Both the position numbers and the translations under genes were made by a program. The notes under the pieces were generated by a model, which did not search any database, was not told the DNA's origin, and saw only the letters and a program-made list of their open reading frames with translations. Positions 18,855-30,400 of a stretch of 64,000 bases of DNA are shown here, one piece after another. The stretch is from positions 62,001-126,000 of the forward strand of contig JBGGOQ010000004.1 in NCBI GenBank assembly GCA_041320695.1, written 5' to 3'. Source of the stretch: Caldicellulosiruptoraceae bacterium PP1 (GTDB lineage Bacteria; Bacillota; Thermoanaerobacteria; Caldicellulosiruptorales; Caldicellulosiruptoraceae). How positions within the stretch are numbered: position 1 is the first letter of the stretch; each line of letters opens with the position of its first letter.

Positions 18855-20225
18855 ATGCATAATATAAAAAAGTTATATATTAACATTATTAAACTTATTG
18901 ATATTATATTTGCTTTCCTTTCTTTTTTTATTGCCTGGTATATAAAATTTGAAAGCAATCTATTTCCTAAAACTGGACACTTGGATATAAGCAGTTATTT
19001 ATTAATAATTGCAATATATATACCATTTTTTTTATTTTTATCTTCAAATACACAACAATATTTAAAAAAAATAAATATCTTTCAAGAAATATACTTAGTT
19101 CTACGTGCTAATTTCTTCTCAATTATTTTTGTTGTAGTTTTCTTCTATGTTGTAAAACAAATTGACTATTCGAGAATATTCTTATTAATTTTTGTATCCA
19201 TAAATATTCTGTTTAATATTATTACAAGACTTCTTTCAGGTTATTTAGTTCAGGCAACAAATAGGGTAGTAAAAAGCGAAAATATATTATTTATTGGTAA
19301 GAATAATCTATCAAAGGGTCTACATAAGAAATTTCAAACTACATCTTACAAAAACTATAAAATAATAGGCTATATTGATGATTACAAAACCGATTTTGAT
19401 ATATTAGGGAAAACTTCTGATTTAGAAAAAATAATAAAAAATAATACTGTTGATGAAATTATCATTTCAATACCATTAGAAGAATACCATAAACTTGATA
19501 AAATTATTGATATTTGTGAAAAATATGGAGTAAGGACATATATAATTCCAGATTATTTAAAATATATACCTTCAAAAGCACAGATAGAAGCTATTGATGA
19601 TATACCTTTAATAAATGTGAGGTATTCTCCTTTAGATGAATGGACAAATAGGTTTATAAAAAGAAGCTTTGATATTATTGTATCATTGCTTGGGCTTATT
19701 ATATGTTTGCCTATCTTTTTAATTATAGCCATAATGATAAAATTAACATCAAAAGGACCAATAATATTTACACAAGAAAGGGTAGGCTATAACAGAAGAA
19801 TTTTTAAAATGCATAAATTTAGAACAATGAAAGTTCAAAAGCCAGATGAAGAAAAGAATAAATGGACTACAAAAGATGATCCAAGAAGAACACCAATAGG
19901 TAAGATTTTGCGAAAGCTATCACTCGATGAACTACCTCAACTTTGGGATGTGTTAATTGGTAATATGAGCTTAGTAGGCCCAAGACCAGAAAGACCACAA
20001 TTTGTTGAAAAGTTTAAGGAAGAGATACCTAAATATATGATAAAACATAGAGTTCGCCCGGGAATAACTGGTCTTGCACAGGTTCATGGTTTACGAGGAG
20101 ATACTTCAATTGAGGAAAGGATAAAATATGATATAGAATATATAGAAAACTGGACATTCTCACTTGATATTAAAATATTATTTGCAACGATCTTTAAAGG
20201 TAAATTTATGGAGAATGCATATTGA
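18855..20225 (+). CDS. Polyprenyl-phosphate sugar-1-phosphate transferase (initiating enzyme, WsaP/WbaP type)
   Basis: This 456-residue enzyme would start the glycan by moving a sugar phosphate onto undecaprenyl phosphate. The N-terminal 130 residues hold four membrane spans. A nucleotide-fold middle domain follows (ENILFIGKNNLSKGL). The C-terminal catalytic domain has a membrane hairpin (RSFDIIVSLLGLIICLPIF), KMHKFRTM, LRKLSLDELPQLWDVL, MSLVGPRPERP and HRVRPGITGLAQVHG, all diagnostic of the PNPT family. In Gram-positive slg loci the same enzyme type, WsaP, initiates the S-layer glycan. It is the last gene of the operon; no hairpin terminator is obvious after it. Confidence 0.93.
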   Translation: MHNIKKLYINIIKLIDIIFAFLSFFIAWYIKFESNLFPKTGHLDISSYLLIIAIYIPFFLFLSSNTQQYLKKINIFQEIYLVLRANFFSIIFVVVFFYVVKQIDYSRIFLLIFVSINILFNIITRLLSGYLVQATNRVVKSENILFIGKNNLSKGLHKKFQTTSYKNYKIIGYIDDYKTDFDILGKTSDLEKIIKNNTVDEIIISIPLEEYHKLDKIIDICEKYGVRTYIIPDYLKYIPSKAQIEAIDDIPLINVRYSPLDEWTNRFIKRSFDIIVSLLGLIICLPIFLIIAIMIKLTSKGPIIFTQERVGYNRRIFKMHKFRTMKVQKPDEEKNKWTTKDDPRRTPIGKILRKLSLDELPQLWDVLIGNMSLVGPRPERPQFVEKFKEEIPKYMIKHRVRPGITGLAQVHGLRGDTSIEERIKYDIEYIENWTFSLDIKILFATIFKGKFMENAY

Positions 20226-20340
20226 TTTTTTAAAAACAAAATTGCATTGTATACATTATTTTATGGGAAAAAATAAGAGATATAACATAAATAATATGAA
20301 AATGTTATAAAGTCAAATTTTAATAAGGAGAAAATATAAA

Positions 20341-20688
20341 ATGCTAAGATATAGCATAAGGAAAAATGAAAAATGGTTAATTGAATATATTGAAGGTTTA
20401 AAAAATTTAATGGGCGATAGATTATCTTTAATAATATTGTATGGATCTTATGCACGCGGAGATTGGGATGAAGAATCAGATGTAGATATATTAATTGTAA
20501 TTGATGATGATATAAATAATTTGCAATTATATAAACAAAAAATTGTAAGGCTTGAATCAGAAATAATTTTAAGATATGGAGTATTGATTTCTTCGATTAT
20601 AACATTGAAAAGCACATATACTTCAAAAGTTAATTTTATACCATTATATATTAATATTAATAAGGAAGGTAAATTATTATATGGATAA
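20341..20688 (+). CDS. MNT-type nucleotidyltransferase, probable antitoxin of a MNT/HEPN pair
   Basis: The 115-residue protein carries the minimal nucleotidyltransferase motif GSYARGDWDEESDVDILI, with the two Asp that bind metal. Proteins of this type in front of a HEPN gene act as antitoxins that nucleotidylate the HEPN partner. The ribosome site AAGGAG lies about 10 nt ahead of ATG. It overlaps the HEPN gene by 8 nt. The pair sits between the glycan operon and pyrG and looks like an independent insertion. Confidence 0.85.
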   Translation: MLRYSIRKNEKWLIEYIEGLKNLMGDRLSLIILYGSYARGDWDEESDVDILIVIDDDINNLQLYKQKIVRLESEIILRYGVLISSIITLKSTYTSKVNFIPLYININKEGKLLYG

Positions 20689-21085
20689 TTATAGATTGGA
20701 ATTATCAAAGTATAGACTTGATAAAGCTAAAGAAGATTTTATGATTTCAAAACTAAACTTTGAAAATGATTATTATAATGGAGCAGTAAATAGATCATAC
20801 TATGCAATATTTCATGCAATTAGGGCAGTATTAGCAATTGATGGATTTGATTCCAAAAAACATTCTGGTGTTATAGCATATTTTATAAAGCAATATATAA
20901 AGACAGGGGTATTTTAGACAGAACTATCTGAAATTATTCTTCAAGCTAATAATATTAGGCATGAAAGCGATTATGAAGATTTTTATTATGCATCTAAAGA
21001 AGAAGCAGATAATCAGATTAAAAATGCTGAAATATTTATTTCAAAAATTGAGCAATATTTGATACAAATATACAATAATACCTAA
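20681..21085 (+). pseudogene. HEPN-domain protein interrupted by an in-frame TAG
   Basis: The gene starts at ATG 20681, inside the end of the nucleotidyltransferase gene. It encodes a HEPN (PF05168-like) protein with the core NRSYYAIFHAIRAVLAIDGF near residues 36-55. A TAG at 20915-20917 stops it after 78 residues. The same frame then continues without interruption for 55 more residues (TELSEIILQANNIRHESDY and on) to TAA at 21083-21085, and this continuation looks like the normal second half of the family. One base change from AAG, GAG or CAG would explain the stop. It may be a recent inactivation, readthrough or a sequencing error. The Rx4HxY motif of HepT toxins is not seen. Confidence 0.8.
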
Positions 21086-21094
21086 TATTATATA

Positions 21095-21123
21095 TTCCAT
21101 TTGTATATGAAATCCATTATAAT
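21095..21123 (+). promoter_or_regulatory. Possible pyrG promoter
   Basis: A perfect TATAAT at 21118-21123 lies 41 nt before the pyrG start. The hexamer 17 nt upstream, TTCCAT, is a poor -35. The leader is short and shows neither a GGGC start nor a hairpin, so the CTP-sensing attenuation known for Bacillus pyrG is not apparent. Confidence 0.35.
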
Positions 21124-21127
21124 ATAA

Positions 21128-22802
<1,675 letters not shown>

Positions 22803-22804
<2 letters not shown>

Positions 22805-23306
22805 ATCTTCTTCTCCTATAATTATAAAAGCTACTTATTTCTCTCGAGCTTCTATATCTTCTCTCATGCTTTCTGTGCCCAGATGATATTGAAATAGGCA
22901 AAAAGGCTAAAAACAATATTGTCAGTAGAATGTTAAGGCCAATATGTACAAAAAGATAAATAGGTTTTCCAAGAATAAAGCTTGGCTTTATATATTTTGA
23001 ATACTGAACAATTCCCATAAGTTCAATAGAGAGTGCTTGTAATAAAAAGTCCCATATAGCTGAGTAATAAACATTGAAAATAAAAAATATTAACATTAAA
23101 ATTGATACAAAAAAGCTTGGGAACAAAATAAAGCTAACAGTTATGTAAAACTTAAAGCCAAATGCTAAAACATATATTAATAGAATACAAAAAATTGACC
23201 ATATTAAAAGATGCTCAGCATTTTTAGAGAAGAGATTTGTTCCAGCAAAGAAGAACAGACTTAAAAAAAGCCACAAGAAAAACTGCTCAGAAAATTTCAA
23301 TTTCAT
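22803..23306 (-). CDS. Small membrane protein of unknown function
   Basis: I do not recognise this 167-residue protein. It has about four hydrophobic segments (residues 8-24, 33-53, 60-76, 120-137) with aromatic-rich faces. It ends in a very basic tail, GHRKHERRYRSSREISSF with four terminal arginines, that should lie in the cytoplasm. Yip1-like or DUF-type membrane families have a comparable size, but I see no diagnostic motif. It follows the hydrolase gene on the same strand with a 33-nt gap and is likely in one operon. A small hairpin separates its GGGAGG site from the ATG. Confidence 0.7.
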
Positions 23307-23339
23307 ATCATCGCTCTAATATAAGAGCCTTCCTCCCTT

Positions 23340-23939
23340 CTATTTCACCTCATAAACAAATTTACTTTTCAGAAAATCATCGGGTACTATAATTCTATTT
23401 GGTTTGAAAAGCTCAATTCCTGCCTTTTTAAAGCTTGTCCAAATCATTTTTGTACAGTAAGTAAGATTTTCATTCTGGATAGGAGCTAATAAGAAAAAAA
23501 CACTACCAACATTTTCTTCAATGTTTATGCAAGCCTTTATTTTGATGTCATCTGAAGTCATTATGCGAAGTATCTTACCATAAGAATAGTATTTATAATG
23601 TTCAACAGGCACATATCTAATTCCTTCACCAATATTACCATCTACTGTTAAGCCATTGCCGATATACAAGGCAGCGTGAGTATAAGTTCCATAAACACTT
23701 TTTGGATTACCTACAATTATTATATCACCCACTTTTAGTTTTTTAAAATCAATTGTGTTTACATCACCATTATAAAACCCATCAGCGTAGTAACCCTTTA
23801 ATGTAAGGACTATTACCTTTAATTCTATTGGTAATTTAGCAAAATATTGTTCATGTATGAAATTAATATACAAAATAAATGAAAAAATTAACAGGAATAT
23901 TATAACAACAAACAATAATTTTCCATTAAATATTTTCAT
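23340..23939 (-). CDS. Permuted NlpC/P60-type (YiiX/YycO-like) exported hydrolase
   Basis: A signal anchor at residues 6-26 is followed by a domain with LKVGDIIIVGN, THAALYIGNG and later YCTKMIWTSFKKAGI. In the permuted papain-like family (YiiX, YaeF) the His-containing strand precedes the Cys helix, as here, so H in THAAL and C in YCTKM are the likely catalytic pair. Such enzymes cut amide bonds in cell-wall peptides or related substrates, or act on lipids. The start is ATG 23939, six bases after AGAGGTGG; TTG 23945 in frame is less likely. It is divergent from the S-layer genes. Confidence 0.75.
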   Translation of the reverse strand: MKIFNGKLLFVVIIFLLIFSFILYINFIHEQYFAKLPIELKVIVLTLKGYYADGFYNGDVNTIDFKKLKVGDIIIVGNPKSVYGTYTHAALYIGNGLTVDGNIGEGIRYVPVEHYKYYSYGKILRIMTSDDIKIKACINIEENVGSVFFLLAPIQNENLTYCTKMIWTSFKKAGIELFKPNRIIVPDDFLKSKFVYEVK

Positions 23940-24047
23940 ACACAACCACCTCTTTGATATTATACATTAATTTTCATATATAATTAATATATTTTTGTAA
24001 TTGTGTTTCATTGACGTTACAATTAGATAACAAGTCTGTCATTTTAA

Positions 24048-24076
24048 TTGACTTATGTAAACCTCGTTGCTAAAAT
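24048..24076 (+). promoter_or_regulatory. Promoter of the first S-layer gene
   Basis: TTGACT at 24048-24053 and TAAAAT at 24071-24076 are spaced by exactly 17 nt, 63 nt before the start codon. The second S-layer gene has the same two hexamers at the same spacing. A second, weaker pair (TTGTAA at 23995 and TACAAT at 24018, spacing 17) lies upstream and may be an additional promoter. Confidence 0.7.
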
Positions 24077-24087
24077 TGAATTGTAAG

Positions 24088-24102
24088 TCGGGTAAAACCC
24101 GA
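24088..24102 (+). promoter_or_regulatory. Leader hairpin of the first S-layer mRNA
   Basis: TCGGGT/ACCCGA with loop AAA sits near the predicted transcript 5' end, about 10 nt after the -10 element. The paralogous gene has a G/C-rich hairpin at the same place. Such 5' hairpins can protect abundant S-layer mRNA from decay; this role is inferred. Confidence 0.6.
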
Positions 24103-24133
24103 TAAAAAAATTATATCAGGAGGGTTATATAGC

Positions 24134-27100
24134 ATGTCAAAGTTTAAAAAACTTATTGCTATCATTACAGTATTATTATTCGCCCTTTCTATCATAGCTC
24201 CTGTTTTTGCACAGGGTGAAACAACTACAAACCCTGTATACGACGAGGCAGCTAAAGTTCTTAAAGATAAGGGTGTCATGCAAGGGAACCAAAATGGGGA
24301 TCTTATGTTAACAAAAGCTCTAACAAGAGCAGAGGTTGTAACAATGATATTAAGGTCCCTAGGTCAAGAAGCAGCAGCAGAGGAATATGCTGATGCTGAT
24401 GCTTCATTTAAGGACACAGCTAATCACTGGTCCAAAAAGTATGTAGAGCTTGCAAAGGAAATGGGTATAGTAAATGGTTACCCAGATGGAACATTCAGAC
24501 CAGAACAAAAAATTAAGTTTGAAGAGCTTTGCAAGCTTTTAGTTGCAGCTATGAACGAAACACCAGCTGCAGGAAAATGGCCGCTAAACTATGTTAGAAA
24601 AGCACTTGAACTTGGGCTTTTCAATGGTATTGAAGATGAAGTAGGTATTGGTGATATTGTTATAAGAGGTCAAGCAGCAGTTGCATTCCAATCAGCATTC
24701 TTCCAACCAGAAAAGCAATTGACAGTTAAGAATGTTCAAGCACTAAGCAACACTTCAATCCAAGTAGATATTGCAGCAGCAGAAGGACAAACATTAGCTG
24801 ACGGAGATGTTGCAGCAGTTGACTTTGATATTAAAGATGCAGCAAATGAATCACAACTTCTTGGTATTTCAGACGTATCATTTGATGCAGCTTCAGGCAA
24901 AGCTATAATAAAGACAGCAGCTCAAGAAGCAGGAAAGACATATAAGCTATACTTCAGAGGCCAAGATACTACAAAGACTTTTGTTGGTCTACCAGCTGAT
25001 CTAAATGTAGCTGAAGTATCAACAGATAACCTAAAAGCAATTAATGTTAAATTTAATGATAAAGTTGACAGCACAACATTAACAACTGATAACATAAAGA
25101 TTGCTAATCACACAATTGAATCAATAAAACTATTAGATGATGGCAAAACAGCAGTAGTTGTTGTAAGTGGTAACATAGGCCAATTTGAAAAAATTTCTCT
25201 TTCATTAGATAACATAAAATCAATTTATGGTAAAGTTTTATCTGGCTACACAAAAGAACTTGTTGTTTCTGACATCAAAAGACCTGAATTGTTAAGTGCA
25301 AGTGCATTAAACTACAAAACAGTTAAACTAATGTTCTCAGAACCAATTAACCAAGCAATTGATTCTAACCCAGCTTACTATCCATTAAGAAGCAACATTA
25401 AGATTGATGGCCAGATAGTAGCAGCAAATATAGCAGCAGTAGATCAGGTTGAAAAGTCAATAACATTAAAGCTTTATTCACCACTTGCTAAAGGAACACA
25501 TGTAATTGAAGTTTCAGGCTTGGTTGACTTTGCATCATTCAGCATGGATACAAAAAATGTATCATTTGATGTAGCAGAAGATGTTCAAGCACCATTTATA
25601 ACAAATGTAGCACTTGTTGACTCAAAGACATTTGAAATAACATTTAATGAAATGTTAGATCAAATCGGAACATTTAAGGTAAACGGAGTTGCACCACAAA
25701 CAGTTACTCCAGTAGCTGATTCAAACAATACTAAGTTTACATTAAAGATGGCTTCATCATTACCATTTGGAACAAGACTTGTTGCAGTAAGCTATGTTGG
25801 GCAAACTGACTTAGCAGGAAACAGCGTTTCAACCGAACAAACAAAGTACGTAGAAATTGCTGATGATACAACATCACCAGATGCGAAGGTTGAAATGCAA
25901 TCAAATAACGACATAGAAGTAACATTTACAAAACCAATTAGACTTGACTTTGATTCAAGCTATCAACCATATGTAAAACTACTTCAGGGAACAACTGAAA
26001 AGGCAAGTGTTGCAATAAACCCAGCATGGTTTGGTACAACACAAGATACTATGATTATTCCAGCAGCAACATTTGGCTTTGACTCAACAGATGTAGCATC
26101 ATACACATTAAGAATTACAGGTATTAAAGATGCTTCAATAAGACAAAACCCAATGGCTGATAAAGACTTTGCAATATCAGTAGCTGATACAAAGAAACCA
26201 AATACAGCACCATATTTTGCAGTAACACAAGATGCAGCTAACTCAGATAATGACTTTGTAACACTTTACTTCACAGAAGCTATGGATGCTTCAACACTTG
26301 CTAATGCAAGTAACTATATCTATAATGATGGAACAGCAGACAAACCATTAGGTTCACTTGCATCATTTGTAAAACTTGTAGTAGCTCAAGACAAGAAGAG
26401 TGTACAAATTTACATGAAGAATGCAAGAACAATACCTCAAACAGCAACATTTAAGGTATTTAACCTAAAAGACTTAGCAGGAAACACAATAGTAACAGAC
26501 GCAAATGGATTTAAGACAATTGCAATGTTACCTAACCAAGACTTTGCAGTTGCTGGCAATGTATATGCAGTATCACTAAATGAAATAAAAGTAACATTTA
26601 ATAGAAGCATAGGTTCAATAAACCCAGCAAGCTTAAAGCTTGTATACAGTGGAACACCATCTGTTGAAATTGCAGTAAGAGGTGCAGTAGTTGACCCAGA
26701 CAACAATGGTAGCACAAATGTAGCTAAACTAACACTTGCTGGCTCAATAAATGCAACTGATGTACAAAACTACACATTAGTAGCATTAGCTAATGCTGGT
26801 TATGTTGATGGCATAGTTGACACATATGGCAAGAAGTTAGCATACAGTGGTGCTTATGTTGTAAATGACCAGATTAAGCCAACTGTAACAGTTGCAACTG
26901 GTGACAATGCAGGCGAAATCAAGGTAACATTCTCAGAAACTGTAGCTGCAACATACGCTGATATTGAAAACTCAATCATAATCTCAAAGATGTTTGGTGA
27001 TTATGCAAGAGTTAAATTGCAAAACGGTGTAACATACAGAATTGCTGATGGTAATGAATCAGGATTCAAGACAATAGTTCTAATGCTAAATGGTATTTCA

Positions 27101-27214
27101 GCAACAGATAAGCAATACTCATTATTAATATCTGCAGGTTTAATTAAAGATAAGGCTACAACAGGTGCTAATGATATAGTTCCTGTTCTACCATCAATAG
27201 TTTCAGCAAAATAA
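24134..27214 (+). CDS. S-layer protein with SLH domains and Ig-like repeats (paralog 1)
   Basis: The signal peptide MSKFKKLIAIITVLLFALSI ends near FAQG (residue 27). Three SLH modules follow at about residues 35-195, with LTRAEVVTMILR, ELAKEMGIVNGYPDGTF and GKWPLNYVRKALELGLFNG; they bind pyruvylated secondary wall polymers. Residues 200-1026 hold successive Ig-like (SbsA/Big_5) units marked by strands such as VKLMFSEPINQ, FEITFNEML, IEVTFTKPI, LYFTEAMD and IKVTFNRSIG. The 1026-residue size, strong ribosome site (AGGAGGG), own promoter and duplicate downstream point to a main surface-lattice protein, probably a target for the glycan made upstream. Codon choice is strongly biased, as for highly expressed genes. 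Confidence 0.93.
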   Translation: MSKFKKLIAIITVLLFALSIIAPVFAQGETTTNPVYDEAAKVLKDKGVMQGNQNGDLMLTKALTRAEVVTMILRSLGQEAAAEEYADADASFKDTANHWSKKYVELAKEMGIVNGYPDGTFRPEQKIKFEELCKLLVAAMNETPAAGKWPLNYVRKALELGLFNGIEDEVGIGDIVIRGQAAVAFQSAFFQPEKQLTVKNVQALSNTSIQVDIAAAEGQTLADGDVAAVDFDIKDAANESQLLGISDVSFDAASGKAIIKTAAQEAGKTYKLYFRGQDTTKTFVGLPADLNVAEVSTDNLKAINVKFNDKVDSTTLTTDNIKIANHTIESIKLLDDGKTAVVVVSGNIGQFEKISLSLDNIKSIYGKVLSGYTKELVVSDIKRPELLSASALNYKTVKLMFSEPINQAIDSNPAYYPLRSNIKIDGQIVAANIAAVDQVEKSITLKLYSPLAKGTHVIEVSGLVDFASFSMDTKNVSFDVAEDVQAPFITNVALVDSKTFEITFNEMLDQIGTFKVNGVAPQTVTPVADSNNTKFTLKMASSLPFGTRLVAVSYVGQTDLAGNSVSTEQTKYVEIADDTTSPDAKVEMQSNNDIEVTFTKPIRLDFDSSYQPYVKLLQGTTEKASVAINPAWFGTTQDTMIIPAATFGFDSTDVASYTLRITGIKDASIRQNPMADKDFAISVADTKKPNTAPYFAVTQDAANSDNDFVTLYFTEAMDASTLANASNYIYNDGTADKPLGSLASFVKLVVAQDKKSVQIYMKNARTIPQTATFKVFNLKDLAGNTIVTDANGFKTIAMLPNQDFAVAGNVYAVSLNEIKVTFNRSIGSINPASLKLVYSGTPSVEIAVRGAVVDPDNNGSTNVAKLTLAGSINATDVQNYTLVALANAGYVDGIVDTYGKKLAYSGAYVVNDQIKPTVTVATGDNAGEIKVTFSETVAATYADIENSIIISKMFGDYARVKLQNGVTYRIADGNESGFKTIVLMLNGISATDKQYSLLISAGLIKDKATTGANDIVPVLPSIVSAK

Positions 27215-27229
27215 AAGCTCATTAAATAT

Positions 27230-27269
27230 TAAGGGTTAGGGAAAAAATTTCTCTGACCCTTATTTTTTT
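27230..27269 (+). terminator. Terminator of S-layer gene 1
   Basis: A 10-bp stem (TAAGGGTTAG at 27230-27239 with CTGACCCTTA at 27253-27262, one G-U pair) is followed by seven T. It lies 15 nt after the stop codon. Confidence 0.88.
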
Positions 27270-27356
27270 ATAGTAAAATATATTTATACTGGGTTTAATA
27301 CTTTTTCAAAAATATTTCGATAAAATTACAATTCTATTACAAATCACTTCTAATAA

Positions 27357-27385
27357 TTGACTATGAAAAATATACCTGTTAAAAT
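27357..27385 (+). promoter_or_regulatory. Promoter of the second S-layer gene
   Basis: TTGACT at 27357-27362 and TAAAAT at 27380-27385 with a 17-nt spacer reproduce the promoter of the first S-layer gene. The distance to the start codon (62 nt) is also nearly the same. Confidence 0.72.
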
Positions 27386-27398
27386 TTTAATGTAAGTA

Positions 27399-27413
27399 AG
27401 GGGTAAAGCCCCT
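27399..27413 (+). promoter_or_regulatory. Leader hairpin of the second S-layer mRNA
   Basis: AGGGG/CCCCT with loop TAAAG follows the -10 by 13 nt, preceded by TGTAAGT as in paralog 1 (TTGTAAGT). Sequence of the stem differs while the structure and position are kept, which suggests a selected structure. Confidence 0.6.
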
Positions 27414-27441
27414 AAAATAATACAAGGAGGTTTTTTAGGGT

Positions 27442-30400
27442 ATGAAGAAGTTTAAAAGACTTATTGCAATCGTAACAGTTCTTCTATTTGCCCTAACTAT
27501 AGTAGCTCCTGCATTTGCACAGGACGAAGCAACAACAAATCCTGTGTATGATGATGCTGCTAAGGTTCTAAAAGATAAGGGCGTTTTACAAGGTAACGAA
27601 AATGGAGATCTTATGCTTGATAAGACTCTCACAAGAGCAGAAGTTGTAACAATGATACTTCGTGCAACAGGTCAAGAAGATGTTGCAGAAGAATATGCTG
27701 ATGCTGATGCTTCATTCAGCGATACAGCTGACCATTGGGCAAAGAAATATATAGAAGCTGCAAAAGAGCTCGGTATTGTAAATGGTTATCCAGATGGCAC
27801 ATTTAAGCCAGAAGCTCCAATCAAATTTGAAGAGCTCTGCAAATTATTAGTTGCTGCAGCTAACGAAACACCAGCTGCAGGGAAATGGCCACTCAACTAT
27901 GTAAAGAAAGCACTTGACCTTGGATTCTTCAATGGTATTGAAGATGAAGTAGGTATAGGGCAAGTTGTAGTTAGAGGTCAAGCAGCAGTTGGATTTGCAG
28001 CTGCATTCTTCCCACCAGAAAAACCAGCTCCAGTTGTTAAGGATGTTCAACCAGGTGATAATACATCATTTGTTGTAACACTTGAACCAGCTGCTGGTTA
28101 TACATTAGAAGATGGTGATGTAACAGCTGCAGATTTCGAAGTTAAAGATGCTGCAGATGAAACAAAGACACTTGCAGTTAAAGATGCTACATTAGATGTT
28201 GCTACAGGCAAAGTTAAAGTAACAACAGATCCACAAGTAGCAGGTAAGACATACAAAGTATTCTTCAGAGGTCAAGACACAACAAAAACATTTGCTGGCG
28301 CTCCAGTAGATTTAACAGCAGATGTTCCAAATCCAGACAATCTTAAGTCATTTACAATCAAATTTAACGATGAAGTTGATCCAGCAACATTAGTTAAAAA
28401 TGATACAATTAAAGTTGATGGTAAAGATATTTATGATTTGAAATTACTTGATGATAATAAAACTGTATATGTAGTTTTGTCAGATAAATTTGATCAATTT
28501 ACAAAATATAATGTATTAATAAATGGTGTTAAATCTAAATTTGGCAAGACATTAACAAACTTTAGCAAAGAAGTATCTGTTTTGGATTCAAAACAACCAG
28601 AAGTAACAAAAGTTGAAGCTTTAAATCCAAAACAAATTAAAGTAACATTTAGTGAACCTATTAACGAAACAAAATCAGATTTATATTCATTAAGAGATAA
28701 AGTAAAAGTTAATGGTTTATATATAACTGCAAAAATTACATCAGTTGATCCATTAACAAATTCAATAGTATTTGAACTTTATTCAGCATTAACAAAAGGT
28801 ACACAAAACATTGAAATTACTGGTTATCAAGATTTTGCTAATTATACAATGGTGGCTAAACAAACAACATTTGATGTTCAAGAAGACATAAAAGCACCTA
28901 CATTAGTAAAAGCTACATTCCAAGATAAACAAACAATAATTGTTGAATTTGATGAACCATTAGTTTCTGGTACAGATTCAACAGTTCCTTATGGAACATT
29001 TAAAGTAAATGGCAATGTTGCAACAGCTAAATTTGTTGATAATACAAATAATACTCAGGTTAAATTGACATTATCACCAGCTTTATCATTTGGTACATTA
29101 TTAGCTGCAATAACTTACCAAAATCAAAAAGATTTAGTTGGAAATACTGTATCAACTGAACAAACATATACTTTATCAATTACAGATGACACAATACCAC
29201 CAGTAATTAATAATATCGAAGTATTAGATGGTAATACTGTTAAGGTAGTATTCTCAAAACCAATGAGTAAAACAGATGGTACTGTAACTCAAGGTACAAC
29301 ATCTAATAATGTGCAGTCTTCATGGTGGACAGATGACTATACATTACAAATACCAGCAGATAAAGTTGGTTTGGCATCAGTTAATGGTGGGAACTACACA
29401 ATTAAGTTCGAAAACTTTAAAGATATGTCTATACGTGGCAATGCAATGCTAACAGTTGAGAAACCTATTACAGCAAAAGATACTGTAAAACCAGTTGTTT
29501 CAGACAAATTTAAAGTTGAAAACGGATCAACATCAGATTATGATGTAGTAAAGATATTCTTCTCAGAACCAATGAATAGAGATACAATAGCAAATGTATC
29601 TTCATATGTATACGTAGATGCAGGAAATAATGAATATCCATTATCTGCAGTATCAAACTTTACCGGTTTGACTGTAGCATCTGATAATAAGAGTGTTACA
29701 ATTGGTTTTAAGAATGCAAGAACATTTACTACAGAAAAATTCAAGTTATTTGCTATGAAAGATTTAGCAGGTAATTTAATAGAGACAAATGGTGTAGCAG
29801 TTGTATCACTAATTGGTAGTGCAAATGCATTAGTAATTAATTCAGCAAAGGCTACTTCAGCAACAGAAGTTACTGTCACATTTAATAATAAAATTGTATC
29901 AGTAGATCCTAGAATATTAAAATTAAAAGTTGGCAACAGTGAATTTGCATTTAGTAGTGCAACAATTGATACTACAAATAGTAATGTAGTTAAATTTACA
30001 GCAACAACAAATATCCCAGCTGATACTGCAAATACAAGCATTTCAATTTGGGATTCTAGTAAAATAACAGATATTTATGGACAGAATTATAGAAATTCAA
30101 CTGATACATTTGTAGTTAATGATGGTATTGCACCTACAGTAACAATTGCAACTGGTGATAACTCAAAACAAATTAAATTAACATTTAGTGAAACTGTCAA
30201 AGCAACATATGATTCTCAAGTTTATGCAAGCATTATTATGGTTAAAGTAGCAGATGGTTCATTTGTTACATTAGATAGTTCAAATGTTGCTTATGGTAGT
30301 GGTGAAAATAAAGATGGATTTAAGACATTAATAATTACTGCACCTGAAGCAACAACTGATTATTATATAACAGTTTCACCAACATATATTAAGGACGCTC

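Noticed and set aside
29538-30041. Minus-strand open frame of 167 codons within S-layer gene 2
   Set aside because: It is antisense to a strong, biased coding frame, has no ribosome site and a composition that mirrors the S-layer repeats.
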